DNA from: Strongylocentrotus droebachiensis
Lineage: Eukaryota; Echinodermata; Echinoidea; Camarodonta; Strongylocentrotidae
DNA: 64,000 bases
Assembly (NCBI GenBank): GCA_035222895.1
Contig: JAVYIG010001590.1
Span: 186,001 to 250,000 of the forward strand
Direction: 5' to 3'
Each line of letters begins with the position of its first letter. The stretch's first letter is position 1. Shown here one piece after another: positions 11,501 to 24,100 of the stretch. A program made the translations under genes and the position numbers. The notes below the pieces were generated by a model. It saw only the letters and a program-made list of their open reading frames with translations, was not told where the DNA came from and made no database searches.

Positions 11501-14500
11501 AGTTCTCTTGTGGGAAACCTATTAGTTATCCTTTATGAAGAGGACTTTACATGCCCATAGGGACATATGACTGTCTCCCATCCTTCAATTAAACCTGGTA
11601 AATGCAGGTCTGATGGCCCCTTTATTTGCTTCTAATATCACTGATTTTAGAGGGCATTATTGTAATTTGGGTTGTAATGAAGGGAATTATGGCCCTTAAT
11701 CCATGTCAATATTTGAAGGACACGTTATGTGCATGTACTTGTCCGTTGACGTTATTTGCAAGCACTTGATGAGATGATGTCTGATGAATGGCAGAAAAGT
11801 TATAAGGCTGTTCTCTTTCTCTTTTTTTTTTGGGGGGGGGGGGGGGGGGTTGTAATATTTTGTGATTCTTATTATCTTTAGCTGTATTACTGGTAGTGCA
11901 ATATGGATTAATAATCATATTCATGTTTCTTTGATAGCAAATTCAAAGAGTATACAAATGTTATCAATGAAAGAAAAATAAACTTTGATGTGGTTGTTAA
12001 GGAGGAAAAGGGATAAATCTTTCTAAGGATAAGTACACATGTACATGTAGGCCTACATTGCATTGGATATGATCATTTCGCCATAGGCTTGATAATGTAT
12101 ATGTATTTCTTTCAATATGCTTGGAAAGTTAGTGGGTATGATGTGATAGTACCATGGCTACCATACTCACAAGCCCATCAAAATAGCCATGTAATCATTA
12201 TCAAACTTCTTGTTTTTCCCAGTGTCTCTTCATCAGTAAATACAGGTACATACAACCATGTTTAATCAAGATAATGCACAATGGGCAGTTGGGCACTAAC
12301 TTTTTGGGGAAAATATTGTAAGGTGCTTAACCAGAACAAACATTTGCCTTGTCTCTGAATGTCTCATTGAGTGACCTTTATGACAGAGTCTGACAATGAC
12401 ATACCATAAAAATAGGAGACTCAAACAAATTTGAATATCATGAATAAACCCAGCCTCTATCTATATGAATCATAAATGATTTTAAAGGAACGCATTGTGA
12501 TATATGTAACACAACTGTCATTAAAATTACATTTTAATGGTTTTGTTTATTTATGTTTTTATTTGTTGGTACACTGACTTTTTATAGTGTATATGTACTG
12601 TATATCCACTGAAGTGAAAGTGAGCTCATCATCTTATGGATGTAGCGCCCTCTTTTGACAGGTTTGCTTTAAGCCAGTCACAATCTCACCAGAAGCTAGG
12701 CATCGGCTATACATGGTTTTCAGTAAAGATAGAAAAGAGAAAAATCCACCTTGTTTGAAGGGTGTGTGATATTTTTTTTTCTTCAGTATGTCCTGGGCCT
12801 TGGGCCTACTTGCACAAAGTTCAGTATCATCTTTGTTTCTTCTTCAACCACAATCTTGAATGTTTTATATTTTAGACACAGATAGTATGCATGTGTACAA
12901 AGAACAAATAATAATATTTTGAATTCATTAGTTTGGAAATACAAGCATCATTTTCATAAACTGGTGGCAAACAGTGATTTATTAGGAATCGACAAGTTGG
13001 GAGTACACTGTAACTGAAGTAACATTGAGGTCAATTGGAGAAAAAAGGGACACACTGAAGAGCAGTGAGTAATTTTGCCCTTGAAATCTAAAAAAAATCC
13101 TTGTCTAAAACAAGAAAAGAGTAATTACAGAGAAGAAATCTCATTTCGACTATCTCGCAAATCTAAAGAGATCTCCTGTGAACAAAGAAATATCAGCAAC
13201 CCAAACGCATGTTTAAATGTATTTTATAGGCATACTGAAGCAGCCACAGAATAAGACTAGAGTATGTTGCAAGCAAACATGTATGTACATGTACATGTAG
13301 CATCCATTTAACTGTAGCTAGAGTATATACATGTACATGTACATAGCAACTATCCAATCCATTAAGATACCGGTAGAAGGTGGATATAATGTCTTGATAA
13401 GAGAGATATGCAAAGCCAAACAGTAGTGCAGTAAACATGATATGGTAACCTTTTACAAGATACATATACATTTGCCGTTGCTATCCAGTGTACAACAAGC
13501 AAGTGAGTAAATGCATTATGTTTACGTAGTAATCAGATGAATATGCTGTGTCCTATGTTCCACAGTAATTAATACAAGTAGGATGCTTGTGAGATATTTT
13601 TTAGTAACTTCTAAGAAGTTAAAATGTGAGATACGTTACATGTAGCATAGGACATTTATTAAGGACATTCAAGTTTAGATCTAGAAGGGCGTTACCTTTG
13701 TATGAAAAGATGTTCAGTAATGCTCTTTTAGCAGAAGATATGTGGACAATGTGAGATTATAATACTTCTATCTAAGGGGAAATTATTTTGCCCTTTGTTG
13801 GAGAAATAGAGAATTGTATCGTAATTGTAAATTTTGCAAGCAAAACCACATCAGAGATTATGATGAATTTTATACATAAACAGAAAATGAAGAACTACTG
13901 TACATTTTTATTTCAAAATTCTAGTTAAAGAATAATACCAATGATATCAGTTGGACATAAGGAAATCTGCTTCCAGTTTCAGGGGTGGTACTCTGAAAAC
14001 AATGTAGCCGCATCCAGACTTTGTGATATTTCTCTTTCGAAAATACTGCGGCCTTTTATGCCAGAAAATACGGTATGCATAAACTTACTCAAGTCTTATG
14101 CACAGACTTTGCATGATAGTTGATTTTGGTATTCTGAAAGTTCTTTTAGCCACAAGATAACATAGGAGGTAACAGAAAATAATGAAACAACATGCGAATA
14201 AAAATACAGAATGCAGCATGTTTTAGTAAACAAACATAATTCCCTCCATTTATCTCCATGTTGGTTTTGCATTGTTCATTGCACTTTGATAGGCTTGTAA
14301 ATGTACCAAGTCATAGAATGAGTCATATTTTTGTTCATCATTAGAAATCCTATGCCAATAAAAGTAAGATTCAACTATTGCAATGGCTTACAGATCATAA
14401 AGTAAAACACACAGCTGACCTCTTTGATCGTACTACTCTGAATAATCAGTTAGAGAATGGCAATTCTACTTTTCTCACAGACATGCAATTTGTCATAATT

Positions 14501-17086
14501 GTATGGTTTCCTTTGGGTGCATACTGATTTGCGTCTGTACTTTTAGAGAAGGCGGAGAAAGGAGAATGGTGACAATGACAGCTCCCTCCTCCTTTTGAAA
14601 AAGAAGCAAATTAAAGGAAAGAAAAGTTCATCAAGGGGAGAGAGAGAGAGAGAGAAATACATCATTTCCATTAGTCTCACCAGTGTATTGAAATGGAATT
14701 ACTGATATAGAGAAAAACAGTGTTATAAAGCATTGAAGCTCTAATGATGGGTTTCTTCCCCATAAAGGCTCAGGCAGATCCATTTAATTGGCTGCCATAT
14801 ATAGAAACATTGTGAAAAGGAATCCCTACTTTTCACTTCCCGAACAACCTCATTAAAATTAAAGAAGATTGTTTTCAATCTAACATCCATCCCCATGAGA
14901 AATCAATCGGTGGTGAATAAAAAGAGAACTCTGTTCCTCCAGATTTGCGTCATCACATATCTATTTTTATGTAATTAGATCATGGTTACAAGTACAGTAA
15001 TAAACATCTGATCTACTCATTGTTTCAATACATGTTTGCTATTTTTGCCAATTTTGTTTCGTTTTTGGGGGGATTAATTTTACAAGCTACGAGCAAAATG
15101 ATGACTTGCAGTTTTCCAAGTGAAGCTGTGACATACCGGTAGCTGTCGACAGTGTTTCTGCTTCAAATGAGCTGCTTATATACCAACAGTGGTCCAGTGT
15201 ACAGGAGCCCCGGAATTAACTCAGAATGAATACCCCCCCCCCTCCTCTTGAAAAAAGTATGGCCTGTGAATACCTGAGAGACAAAACGCAAACATGTTCT
15301 TACAATTCTGAGGATTTGCTAGCTTTGAATTCATAAGGTTTGGATTACAATCATCTACTTAGTGTTCATAACAAATTGCTTTTTAAATTTGTAATTAACT
15401 ATTTGTATCCAATTAAACAACCTTGGTATTTTTGTTGACAGAACCCTTACCATTGCTCCCTGAGTGTTAGAACCCCTTGAGCATTTCCTATTTACGTCAC
15501 TGCTTAAAGAATGTGTGTTGCCGTAAAAGCGCAGTTCGTGTTTTTCAGTCAAAATGAAAAACAAATTGGTGTGCAGCATACAAGAGGTAGTTTTCTTGCT
15601 AAGTGATTTCTCCTTGTTACATTGTGTTAGTTTACAGGGGGCTAACCGATTATGCTGCCAAAATAGGATGATGGGGGTAATTTTGGAGATGAATGTATTT
15701 AGACCTAAAAAAACATGAAGGCATATAATTAATGTACTATACATTAATGAAACATATTACAGATAGTTTAGGATTAGGGCCTACATTTTCTTGGTACAGC
15801 AAATAATTTTTCTGCTTGAAGAAATGGAACAGTATTCATGCAGCAAAATGTGAGTGTAGAATCTTTGCTTCCACAATAAATTTAAGAGCTGTATTAATTT
15901 TGAAAGCATAAAACTACTATCTAAATTTCTTTGGTTATTTGATTAGATGTGCACTATTCCTTATTAGCATTCTGCATGAATTGACTCTGTGATAGGTTTC
16001 TAACTTACTACCATCCAGTACATGGTAAAATATGTCTAATTTTCATCCAAATAAATAAGATTAAGATTAAGATGTCTACTATTCCTTTAAGCTCTACACA
16101 ATGACACTATCTTTCATACATGGAAATATACATGTATAGCTGCTGCAATGGGCAGCTTGTGACGCCATGTCCAAGCCCAAATATGTTTATTTGACATTGA
16201 CGAGACGTCTTACTTTCCTGCAATCTGGTCTGCAATGAAATTAGCTGTCTGGCCACGGCTAATCAGCTCTAGCTCCTTCTCCCCACTTCAGCGGTATAAT
16301 TAAAGAAAAAAACAGGACAGAATAGGAATCAGGCAATTGAAATGTGTTGTACTTCTGATGCATATACTGTAAAAATATATGATGGGGTACTCTCAGACAG
16401 TGTGTCACCAAGCCAAGGTCTTGTTCAATAATAATCCTCATTTTTCTGACTTGATTAATCTGGAACCAGTGCGCTGTGCGTTGTTTGTAATCTCACGTCG
16501 GATTGGAATTCGGTGGACAATGAAATTGGCAACATGACCAGAGAGTGGCCGTCGTGGTGTTTATTTGGAAAACAGATCAACATATTTTATTGAACTTGAA
16601 GTTGATACCTGAACTATGACATGGTTATGATTATCTGCTTTTTTTGTTTCTCCCCTCAAAAAAATGACTTCATGAGTTCGGACTAAAGTTTGTTGAACTA
16701 CATTTTGCCTCAAGTATCTCAGTCTTTGTATGGTTTGGTAACAGACTCTTATCAGATATGTGATGAACATTTCTTGATTGAGTAAAGGAAAAACGAATAT
16801 TAAATTTTGATGAATAAACAATTCACAAAACAACAATATGCCATTGTAAATATTATTATGATGATGGTATTGATATAAACACATACGCCATTACGCCTAA
16901 TGTTCAAGCAGTTTAAACATGATCCATTCACACCTTATTCTACTTTGAATTATCATTCTCTCTTCTTTCAAGAAGAGACCAACTTGTTATTTACTGTCCA
17001 GTGAGAAACTGAAGACCTAGAGGCCAGAGATATTATTAGCATGTTCATTGAAAGAATGTAGACCCCTACCCACAAAATCATTTACT
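8569..17086. other. Non-coding DNA, probable intron of the testin gene
   Basis: AT-rich sequence with many TACATGTA/ACCGGTA palindromes, a T10G18 run at 11822-11849, ACATGTAC microsatellite patches at about 13282-13300 and 13328-13342, GA repeats at 14638-14655 and a short C-run near 15232. Open frames of up to 129 codons (15355-15744, minus) show no domain. No exon with both splice sites and a recognisable product was found. Confidence 0.5.
13282..13342. repeat. ACATGTAC palindromic microsatellite patches
   Basis: Two short clusters of overlapping TACATGTAC words separated by about 30 bp. The same word recurs singly through the window (for example near 10083 and 12036), so this is a local concentration of a genome-wide favoured palindrome. 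Confidence 0.7.
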
Positions 17087-17090
17087 TTAA

Positions 17091-18363
17091 AGAGATGGTT
17101 TATTGATTTCAAACTTGACTGAATTTGGTATCATTGCAATCGAAAAATTACACTGAGTAAAATCATTACATTTGTGTAACTTGTACATTCGAGCGAAATT
17201 TATAAAAGGTGATTGAACTTGACGAAAAATCAACCCACGCAACGCCCCTAAAACATCGTAAGTCAGCTGATTTTCGAAGTGACATCACAATATGAACAGC
17301 GGGCCGCTCAGCTGAAACGATTGACGACGCGAGTTGCAGTTTGCGTGCGATTTGCATTGACTCTCGAGTACCGTACCCATTTGTAACTAACGCTGTTTAC
17401 CTTCCTCAAAATCCCCTGGAAATATGGATATGGACGAAAACATACTTGAGTATACTCCAGAAGGCTCCTCCATGGCATGGTTTTGGTTCTTAATCTGACG
17501 TTAGTCTAGATAAAATGGTATATAACTTCCAAAAAGCGATGGAATATATTTTCGATGTAGCGTTCAAGTTTCCCGTGGCTAGTAGCTGTGCGTGCGTACT
17601 CTGTGCATGTACTATGTGTGCAATACACTGACCTCTATATGCATGCATCACATCTAGCGCAGCTTGCTAGCCAGCCTAGCCCGTAGCCCGGCGCTCGAGC
17701 TAGCCGTGAATCGCGAACCGGACTGATCTGTTTCTCTCGGTTTATCAGGGTCCTATACGACTTAATTTATCAAAAATGTAAATTAATCAGCCTAATCACA
17801 CATTTTTGTAATGAATATCTGGACAATTCTATGTAAATTTGTCGCCTATTTCACTCCAAAAGAGTCGTTAGGTCAGTATGCAAAATGTCCTTTGTCTTCC
17901 CAGATCAGACACATACACGCTGAAGTGCCCTCAGAATATGTGATTATTTTCCCGATTTTTATGCTCAAATGTGACGGAAAAATAAATAAAAATCAAACAA
18001 ACATTTGTAGAAAGTATCATTTATTCAGTGTATCTCATTCAAAATGTCAAAAAAGAGGAAATATCACCACTGGCGGTAAATATACAAACAACGTTAACCC
18101 ATATCTGAAAATTGCAATGGGTATCCAACATTGACCCGAATGTGTGATGTAGGTTGTTCATATTGTGACGTCATAGTTTCGCATGTAAAATAACGCCGTC
18201 AATTCACTTAGTGAGTGGGTTCAGGAAAGGGTAACAACATTGCATTTAATTTATTCCTCACAACAGTGAGGGCTTCAAAAGTACTTTGCTCAATTTGTTA
18301 ATGTTCTCAGCAATCTGTAGAGGTGTAATTTGCCCATTTTCCAAATTTCAATGAACCATCTCT
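17091..18363. mobile_element. TTAA-flanked inverted-repeat element (Kolobok/piggyBac-like target)
   Basis: The ends AGAGATGGTTTATTGA (left) and the reverse complement of AGAGATGGTTCATTGA (right) are inverted, and TTAA abuts both (17087-17090 and 18364-18367). Inside, further inverted matches support one unit: an ATTACAC word follows each end, and TGTTCATATTGTGACGTCA at about 18153-18171 is inverted relative to about 17278-17297. The 1,273-bp body has GC-rich, CpG-rich sequence at 17210-17720 and no recognisable transposase. TTAA duplications are typical of piggyBac and Kolobok; the ends do not let me choose between them. Confidence 0.7.
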
Positions 18364-18367
18364 TTAA

Positions 18368-18941
18368 CAAACAAACAAACAAAATTTGTGGAGCTGATGT
18401 AAAGGAATTATTACCCTCCTGGGAGACATCGTACCAATTAAACCAGTCCATCATTACAGGTCTAATCCAATTTGTATTGATCCCAAGGATAAGGCTCAAT
18501 GTGTCCCCAGCTTGGGTCAAGGTGGGATGGAGATGGGAAACTGGAAGATCTAGAATAGACCGTGTCCATTGGCTACCTTCAAGAAGGCCGTAAGTCTAAA
18601 TAACAAAAATGAAGTGTTTTTCATCCCCGCCGGCCTCCCTTATAGCCGTCGCCGCCGCCTCCTTTTTTAAAACTATTTACTATTCAGAAGAAGAATGAAA
18701 AAAAAGAAAAACAATTGGAAAATAGTAAATAGTAATGCCCTGCCTCCTCCTGTTTTTGAAAAATCTGGACGAGAAAGTGATTATTGTTTTTACTTGGCGT
18801 AAGAGTAATGTATTGTCGATGGTAATAACATCCTTCTTGCTGGCAGCTGATGAGTATAACAAATTATACCAGGCTAGGCTGTGTTTTCGATCCTATAAAG
18901 TCCCAGTTTTCATTTCCTACTTATCCATTTGGGAGTACATC
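18368..18941. other. Non-coding spacer
   Basis: Contains a (CAAA)n patch at about 18366-18381, a GCCGCC-rich stretch near 18630-18660, and a short inverted repeat, ACTATTTACTATT at about 18672 against AATAGTAAATAGT at about 18721. No gene seen. Confidence 0.4.
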
Positions 18942-18964
18942 CCCCTATACAAATTTCAGTACGC

Positions 18965-19235
18965 TTACACGCGAGCTCGTCAGCGTGCTCGCGAACGAGT
19001 TCGTTGACGAGCAAGCAGACGAACTCGCCAGCGAGCTCGTTTCGTTCCAAATATGCAAATTAGCTACGAGCTCGTTGGCGAGCTCGTTGGCATGCTCCAA
19101 ATATACACGCTCGTCACTGGCCGATAAGCTCGTTGGCGAGCTCGTTGGTTTGCTCGTCAACGAGTTCGTCGGCGAGTTCGTCAACGAGTTCGTCGGCGAG
19201 TTCGTGAACGAGTTCGTCGACAATCTCGTGGAATG
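18965..19235. repeat. Left GAGCTCGT subrepeat arm
   Basis: A degenerate array with a period of about 8-10 bases: GAGCTCGT, GAGTTCGT, CGACGAGC and similar. The long open frames on both strands with repeated LVGELVNEFV or NSLTNSPT patterns are products of the repeat. Confidence 0.9.
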
Positions 19236-19249
19236 GCTGCAAGCTTAAT

Positions 19250-19350
19250 GGTAAACTGATTGATACTTCATAATCGATATTGGCAATATCAATATTACCA
19301 ATTAGGTAATACCAATATATATCGATATTACCAATTAGGTATATTCTATT
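19250..19350. repeat. Short direct repeat with palindromic core
   Basis: ATCGATATTACCAATTAGGTAT at about 19321-19342 is echoed by a similar ATATTACCAATTAGGTAATA block at about 19291-19310. The core TTACCAATTAGGTAA is close to self-complementary. It lies in the AT-rich part of the fold-back-like element. Confidence 0.6.
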
Positions 19351-19679
19351 CTCAATTGTATTAACTCCATCACATAGATCATTTGAAGTGTATTCAAGAG
19401 TAACATTTAAAGTGACTCAGGCTCGTACACATATATATATACTAAATATGTATATTGTTTCTTGGTTAGTAATCATATAATCAATATCAATCTATCAATC
19501 TATTGCTAAAACGCGAATGTAATTGTAAAATGATCAGACAAAATAATCTATTGGTTAATAATGGCAAAAGGAAAATAGAAATCACAAAAATGATGTGCAT
19601 TGTCTTAATTTGCTTAACAAATCATGATAAATGTATTTTTCTGTCACACGTGTAAAGTAATAATGAATATTCATGAGAT

Positions 19680-19880
19680 GATTGGTTTCAATTGGCCCTA
19701 TTAGACTTTAATGGGATTTCAATTGGACCAATCTGCCCCATTAGACTTTAAAAGGTTTTCAATTGGTTTTAATTGGACCAATTGAAGTCCAACTTCAGGC
19801 CAATTTGGGTCCCATTAAAGTATAATGGGGCATAGGCCAATGGGGCCAATGGGCCCAATTGGTCCAATAGGGACAATCTA
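19680..19880. repeat. CAATTGG-rich imperfect palindrome
   Basis: GGCCCTATTAGACTTTAATG (19694) and TGCCCCATTAGACTTTAAAA (19734) are direct copies, while CCCATTAAAGTATAATGGGG (about 19811) is the inverted copy. CCAATTGG-like words fill the spaces. The whole block can fold on itself around about 19765. Confidence 0.75.
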
Positions 19881-20160
19881 AGATCACACATTGCACAACA
19901 AAAAAGTTTGAAACAGTCCGTTAATTCCTCAGCCTCCTCTTATGTAATAAATTCCTCTTATGGTACCAGTTGAACTTGAAGTAAATTGTTTGGTTTGACA
20001 GAAGCTAAAAAGACAATTAACAGTGCTAATTAACACAGGAATTTACAAGGTCATGGGCTCAGCCTGCAACCTCATATGGTACTGCATGTCCTACAAAATG
20101 GCCGCCTATAGCCTCGCTTCAGACTGTATAATTTCCCACTTTTCTGTGGCAGACCTGCCG

Positions 20161-20580
20161 CAGACTGTTCCTGTGGCATACTGGTATGCGGCAAGTCTGG
20201 AGCAAACTTTCGCCCTGCCGCAGATCTGCCGCAGACTGTTCCTGTGGCGTACTAGCTGGTATGCGGCAAGTCTGGAGCAAAGTTTCGCCCTGCCGCAGAC
20301 CGTTCCTGTGGCATACTAGTATGCGGCAAGTCTGGAGCAAAGTTTCATCCTACCGCAGATCTGCCGCAGACTGTTCCTGTGGCATACTAGTATGCGGCAA
20401 GCCTCGAGCAAAGTTTCATCCTGCCGCAGATCTGCCGCAGACTGTTCCTGTGGCATGCTGGTATGCGGCAAGTCTGCAGCAAAATTTCATCCTGCCGCAG
20501 ATCTGCCGCAGACTGTTCCTGTGGCATACTGGTATGCGGCAAGTCTGCAGCAAAATCTCTTTCTGCCGCATACTTCGGCA
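20161..20580. repeat. 71-bp tandem repeat, about six copies, each a hairpin
   Basis: CAGACTGTTCCTGTGGC begins units at 20161, 20232, 20296, 20367, 20438 and 20509 (spacings 71, 64, 71, 71, 71). Each unit contains a near-palindrome: AGACTGTTCCTGTGGCATAC, then TG, then GTATGCGGCAAGTCT. So every copy can form a stem-loop. The Cys- and Arg-rich open frames across it are not genes. Confidence 0.9.
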
Positions 20581-20679
20581 TACTCTTTGCCGCAGACTAA
20601 AAGTCTGCCGCAGAGCTGTGGCAGGTCTGCGGCAGGTCTGCGGCATACTTTTCACTTTCCTATGGGGAGTTTACCCCCG

Positions 20680-21100
20680 AGCTCACCACGAGCTCCCCAG
20701 TTTAACCCGAGCTCGCCATGAACTCCCCCTTTTACCCACGAGCTCGCCACGAGCTCCTCGTTTTACCCACGAGCTCGCCACGAGCTCCCCCTTTTACCAA
20801 CGAGCTCGTCACGAGCTCCCCAGTTTATACCCGAGCTCGCCACGAGCTCCACCTTTTTACCCACGAGCTCGTCACGAGCGCCCCCTTTTACCAACGAGCT
20901 CGTCACGAGCTCCCCCGTACCCCTGAGCTCGTCCACGAGCTCCCCAGTTTACCCGCGAGTTCGCCACGAGCTCGTGACGAACTCGCGCACGAGCTCGCCA
21001 ACATTAAGTAAGATCGTTACTAGCGTCCTGGAAGCGTGTTACGAGCTTAAAGCCTAAAAAACGATCTTATTAAGCTTACCACGAGCATAATACGAGTTCG
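20680..21100. repeat. Right GAGCTCG subrepeat arm
   Basis: Repeats of about 20-35 bases in the form ACGAGCTCGCCACGAGCTCC plus a TTTTACC or GTTTACCC linker. The orientation is inverted relative to the left arm. Open frames with repeated SSPRAPPF-like text arise from the repeat. Confidence 0.9.
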
Positions 21101-21125
21101 CGACGAACTTAAATTTGTATAGGGG

Positions 21126-24100
21126 TCAGTAGCTGTTATTTATGTAGTTACTTTCTTTTTGTTATATTTCCAAATGTTCAGGGGCATGACTGAAAACAAT
21201 ATAGGTCCAGCCAGGTCACTATATTACAAATCTCAAATTATTCAACAGAGATTTGGAGACCATTCTGATTCTTACTGTATACATATACATTTCAGCCTAG
21301 ATTGTGATTATGATAAGGTCATTGATTACCCCATCAATTGTATTAGCAATTAAACCACTCCGTACAATTGATAGATATAAACTTCCCAGTAGGACATGCC
21401 ATTGAATATTAGCCAACTTTTACCTTCAAGAGTTAATATTTTTGTTTTTGACTAGATTCAAGTTGAAAAAAACCCCAACCTTCTAGGTCTTAATGACTGA
21501 CACTGGAAGTGTGTGACGTCATGTAAATACAAAGTGACGACCGTGTATAGCTAGACAGTGGAATATGCCATTTACATCCACAATTGATTGTTTGTTGACT
21601 GTTTGCATTACTGTTATTTATCCCATTTTTGTTCAATGTCTTTTTCTGGATGGATTCCAACAGCTATGCAAATAAAACATATTTCTCAAATATTCACACA
21701 TTCTTTGTTCCTATTTTGGTCCGAGATGACATTTCAGGCAGCCCCCCTCTATCGCCATGCAAACAAACAAGTACATGTAGGTGTGAAATATAGGTGAATG
21801 TCACGCATGAGCGCATCACAATCCGCAACACTAACGTAAGACTTCACTAATAGAGGATGACAAGGAATGCAATTTGTATCTTGATTAATAATACCAAAAG
21901 GAGATATGCAGCAATAAGTTTGACATTGGTATAATTGATGGGAGTGGTATAGAGGTATGTACCTAGCCACTTGATTTCCAAAGGGATTTGGAACATGAGG
22001 AACTTTTAATTTCCTCAGAGACTTGGAACATTAAGAAGACATATTTATAACTGAGCTCTCCTAGTCTGGCAATGATGAATGCAGTATTTTCTTTATTTTG
22101 TTGCCCTTTTCCAGTACTTTCACCCAATTGCGACATTAAAAGTGAATTACAAAGATCAATCTGTGCATTCTTGTATCATTTTGATGCTGCAAGGCTTGAT
22201 CAATGAATGTAAAACTTATCAACGGCACTTGCATGTCAGCAGGTATTTGCACTTTGGGGAACTGAAGGAAGAGATCTGTTCTGCTGCTGGTGCCTTATTT
22301 GTCCTGAACGAACTAATTCTTTCAGTATTTCATTGAGCTCGGTCACAGTGGATATGACGAGCCGCTGCGTAGTGACTGGAGTCTAGGACTTGCGCCATCG
22401 CAACACGTTCCTTTGCCCCATTAAATAATCCATTAGTTCCTCTGGGTTGGGGAACTCTCATTCATTTATCAACACTCAACTAAGAGATTTCTCCTATGCA
22501 ATCCCAACGACGAGGACAAGGAAATAGGCAAGTGCACATCTTGATCATAAAACCATTCAAATTTTTGCTGTAATTCATGAATATATACACAAGTAGTTCT
22601 GCACTCATTTTGTAATTAATTGAATTTGTTATGGGCTCGGGAATTCTCCTGCTTTTCCGGTTGGGAGTCGTAATCTAATTGTTTTGCTAGCAAATTGATG
22701 GGAAGTACAGCGGCATGTGACTATTCTTTTGACAAGTTAGAGTTGAGTGATGATTCAAATATCTGTCCAGGTTCGTGAATCATGTCACTTTGACTTACCT
22801 ACTTATGTAAATCATATAGATAGAGGGCAATCTTCATTGATGAGCAAGTTTCATCATAGCTGCGTATTATGCCCAGATGAAGTACGTTAACATTGACCAT
22901 GATCTTTACTATCCATGTATATAAAGCTGTGACAGGGTTTCATTGATATTAGCTATGGACTGCTGAATGTTGTATCACAGTCAAGATAATGTTAACATTG
23001 TTAAAACCAGTATTGATTATCAACATAGCAGTTAGCACTTCACTCATTCTAGTATGAAATAAGAAGCAATTTCAATCCTAAATACTGCTTATACATGAAT
23101 CATTCATGTATGTCTGTGTTATTTGTGTTCTCTTGTATTGTAGTTGTTTCACATTTTCAACTTACTGTTATTTCTTTTTACTGCTTTCTGACTATGGATT
23201 TATTTAACGAGGAAAGTTATGCTTGAATATCAATAAATAAATAAAATACAATTTTTGATAATATCTGAATATTCCTCTAAAAAAAGTAAAACAAAGAATG
23301 ATAATAGAAGCAAATGCACTGTGTATGGTGGGCCTACTGAAATAATATCTGAGATTTATTATGGAACTGGGAAAACATATGTTACATTTAGAATAGTAAA
23401 AGGTAACTAAGACACAGTCATAAGTTTTGATAGTAAAATGAAATGTGTAGGTTTGCCATTGAGATGAAACCTCAGGGTTGGAATATGGAAGCGTTCTATT
23501 ATCATTTCTTCACACCATGTACAATAGACTCTCGCTCTGACATCATTCAAACTTGTATTCATCTCTTTTACTCCTCTCTCTTTGCATCCACTATTTGGCA
23601 TAGTACCCACAAAATCAATGTTATCATGGCTGATTCATTCAAAAAGTGTTGAAAGAATTGTTGAAAAGGGCGGGAATTTGAGTGCTGTTTTCTTTCAAAG
23701 CACATCGTCTGCAATTAGAATAATTTATACATGTATAATGATACAGACAAGGTCAATTTTAGTTGTCCTGAAAATTGTACCCTTTCTTCATAGTATTGTT
23801 AAAACTTTTTGGGTTATTTTTTTAAAACCTGGGAACATTCATCATAAATGTTTTGAGTTATGTTTTGAAATACAAAAATGCATTGATGGTTTTTTATGTG
23901 TGTTGTCTTAGTAGTACAAACATGGTATTTATATTAGAATTTATGAAAATTCAACCTACATTTTTCTTGAACCTTTGAAGCTACAGTTAGTGTTTTTCTT
24001 TATATTTGGTTATGATGTAGGGTGATGAGATTTCCATTTCAACCAAAAACTATTTCAGGCAATTTACAGTTGACAGAATTCAATGATTTTCTATATAGAT

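Larger units (their letters stand above)
18942..21125. mobile_element. Fold-back-like element built of palindromic repeats
   Basis: Perfect 15-bp inverted ends CCCCTATACAAATTT (18942-18956) and AAATTTGTATAGGGG (21111-21125) bound 2,184 bp. Inside each end lies a long array of degenerate short repeats around the self-complementary word ACGAGCTCGT (left about 18965-19235, right about 20680-21100). The left array reads GAGCTCGTTGGCGAGCTCGT, and the right one is the inverted equivalent ACGAGCTCGCCACGAGCTC. Between them are AT-rich sequence, a CAATTGG-rich palindromic block (19680-19880) and a 71-bp tandem repeat (20161-20580). Long inverted arms made of subrepeats recall fold-back (FB/TU-type) transposons. 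No transposase was seen. A TC dinucleotide flanks both ends, too short to count as a proven target duplication. Confidence 0.7.

Noticed and set aside
15355-15744. 129-codon minus-strand open frame
   Set aside because: No recognisable domain, AT-rich and isolated; chance is sufficient.
17166-17760. CpG-rich segment as an independent gene promoter
   Set aside because: It lies within the TTAA-flanked inverted-repeat element, so composition is better explained by the transposon.
18850-19248. 132-codon open frame with repeated ELVNEFV text
   Set aside because: Encoded by the degenerate GAGCTCGT array; opposite-strand frames are open too.
20161-20580. CRISPR-like regular repeats
   Set aside because: Units are contiguous tandem copies without variable spacers, and the DNA is eukaryotic.
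20186-20926. 246-codon Cys/Arg-rich open frame
   Set aside because: It spans the 71-bp hairpin repeats and GAGCTCG subrepeats; the periodic protein text is a by-product.
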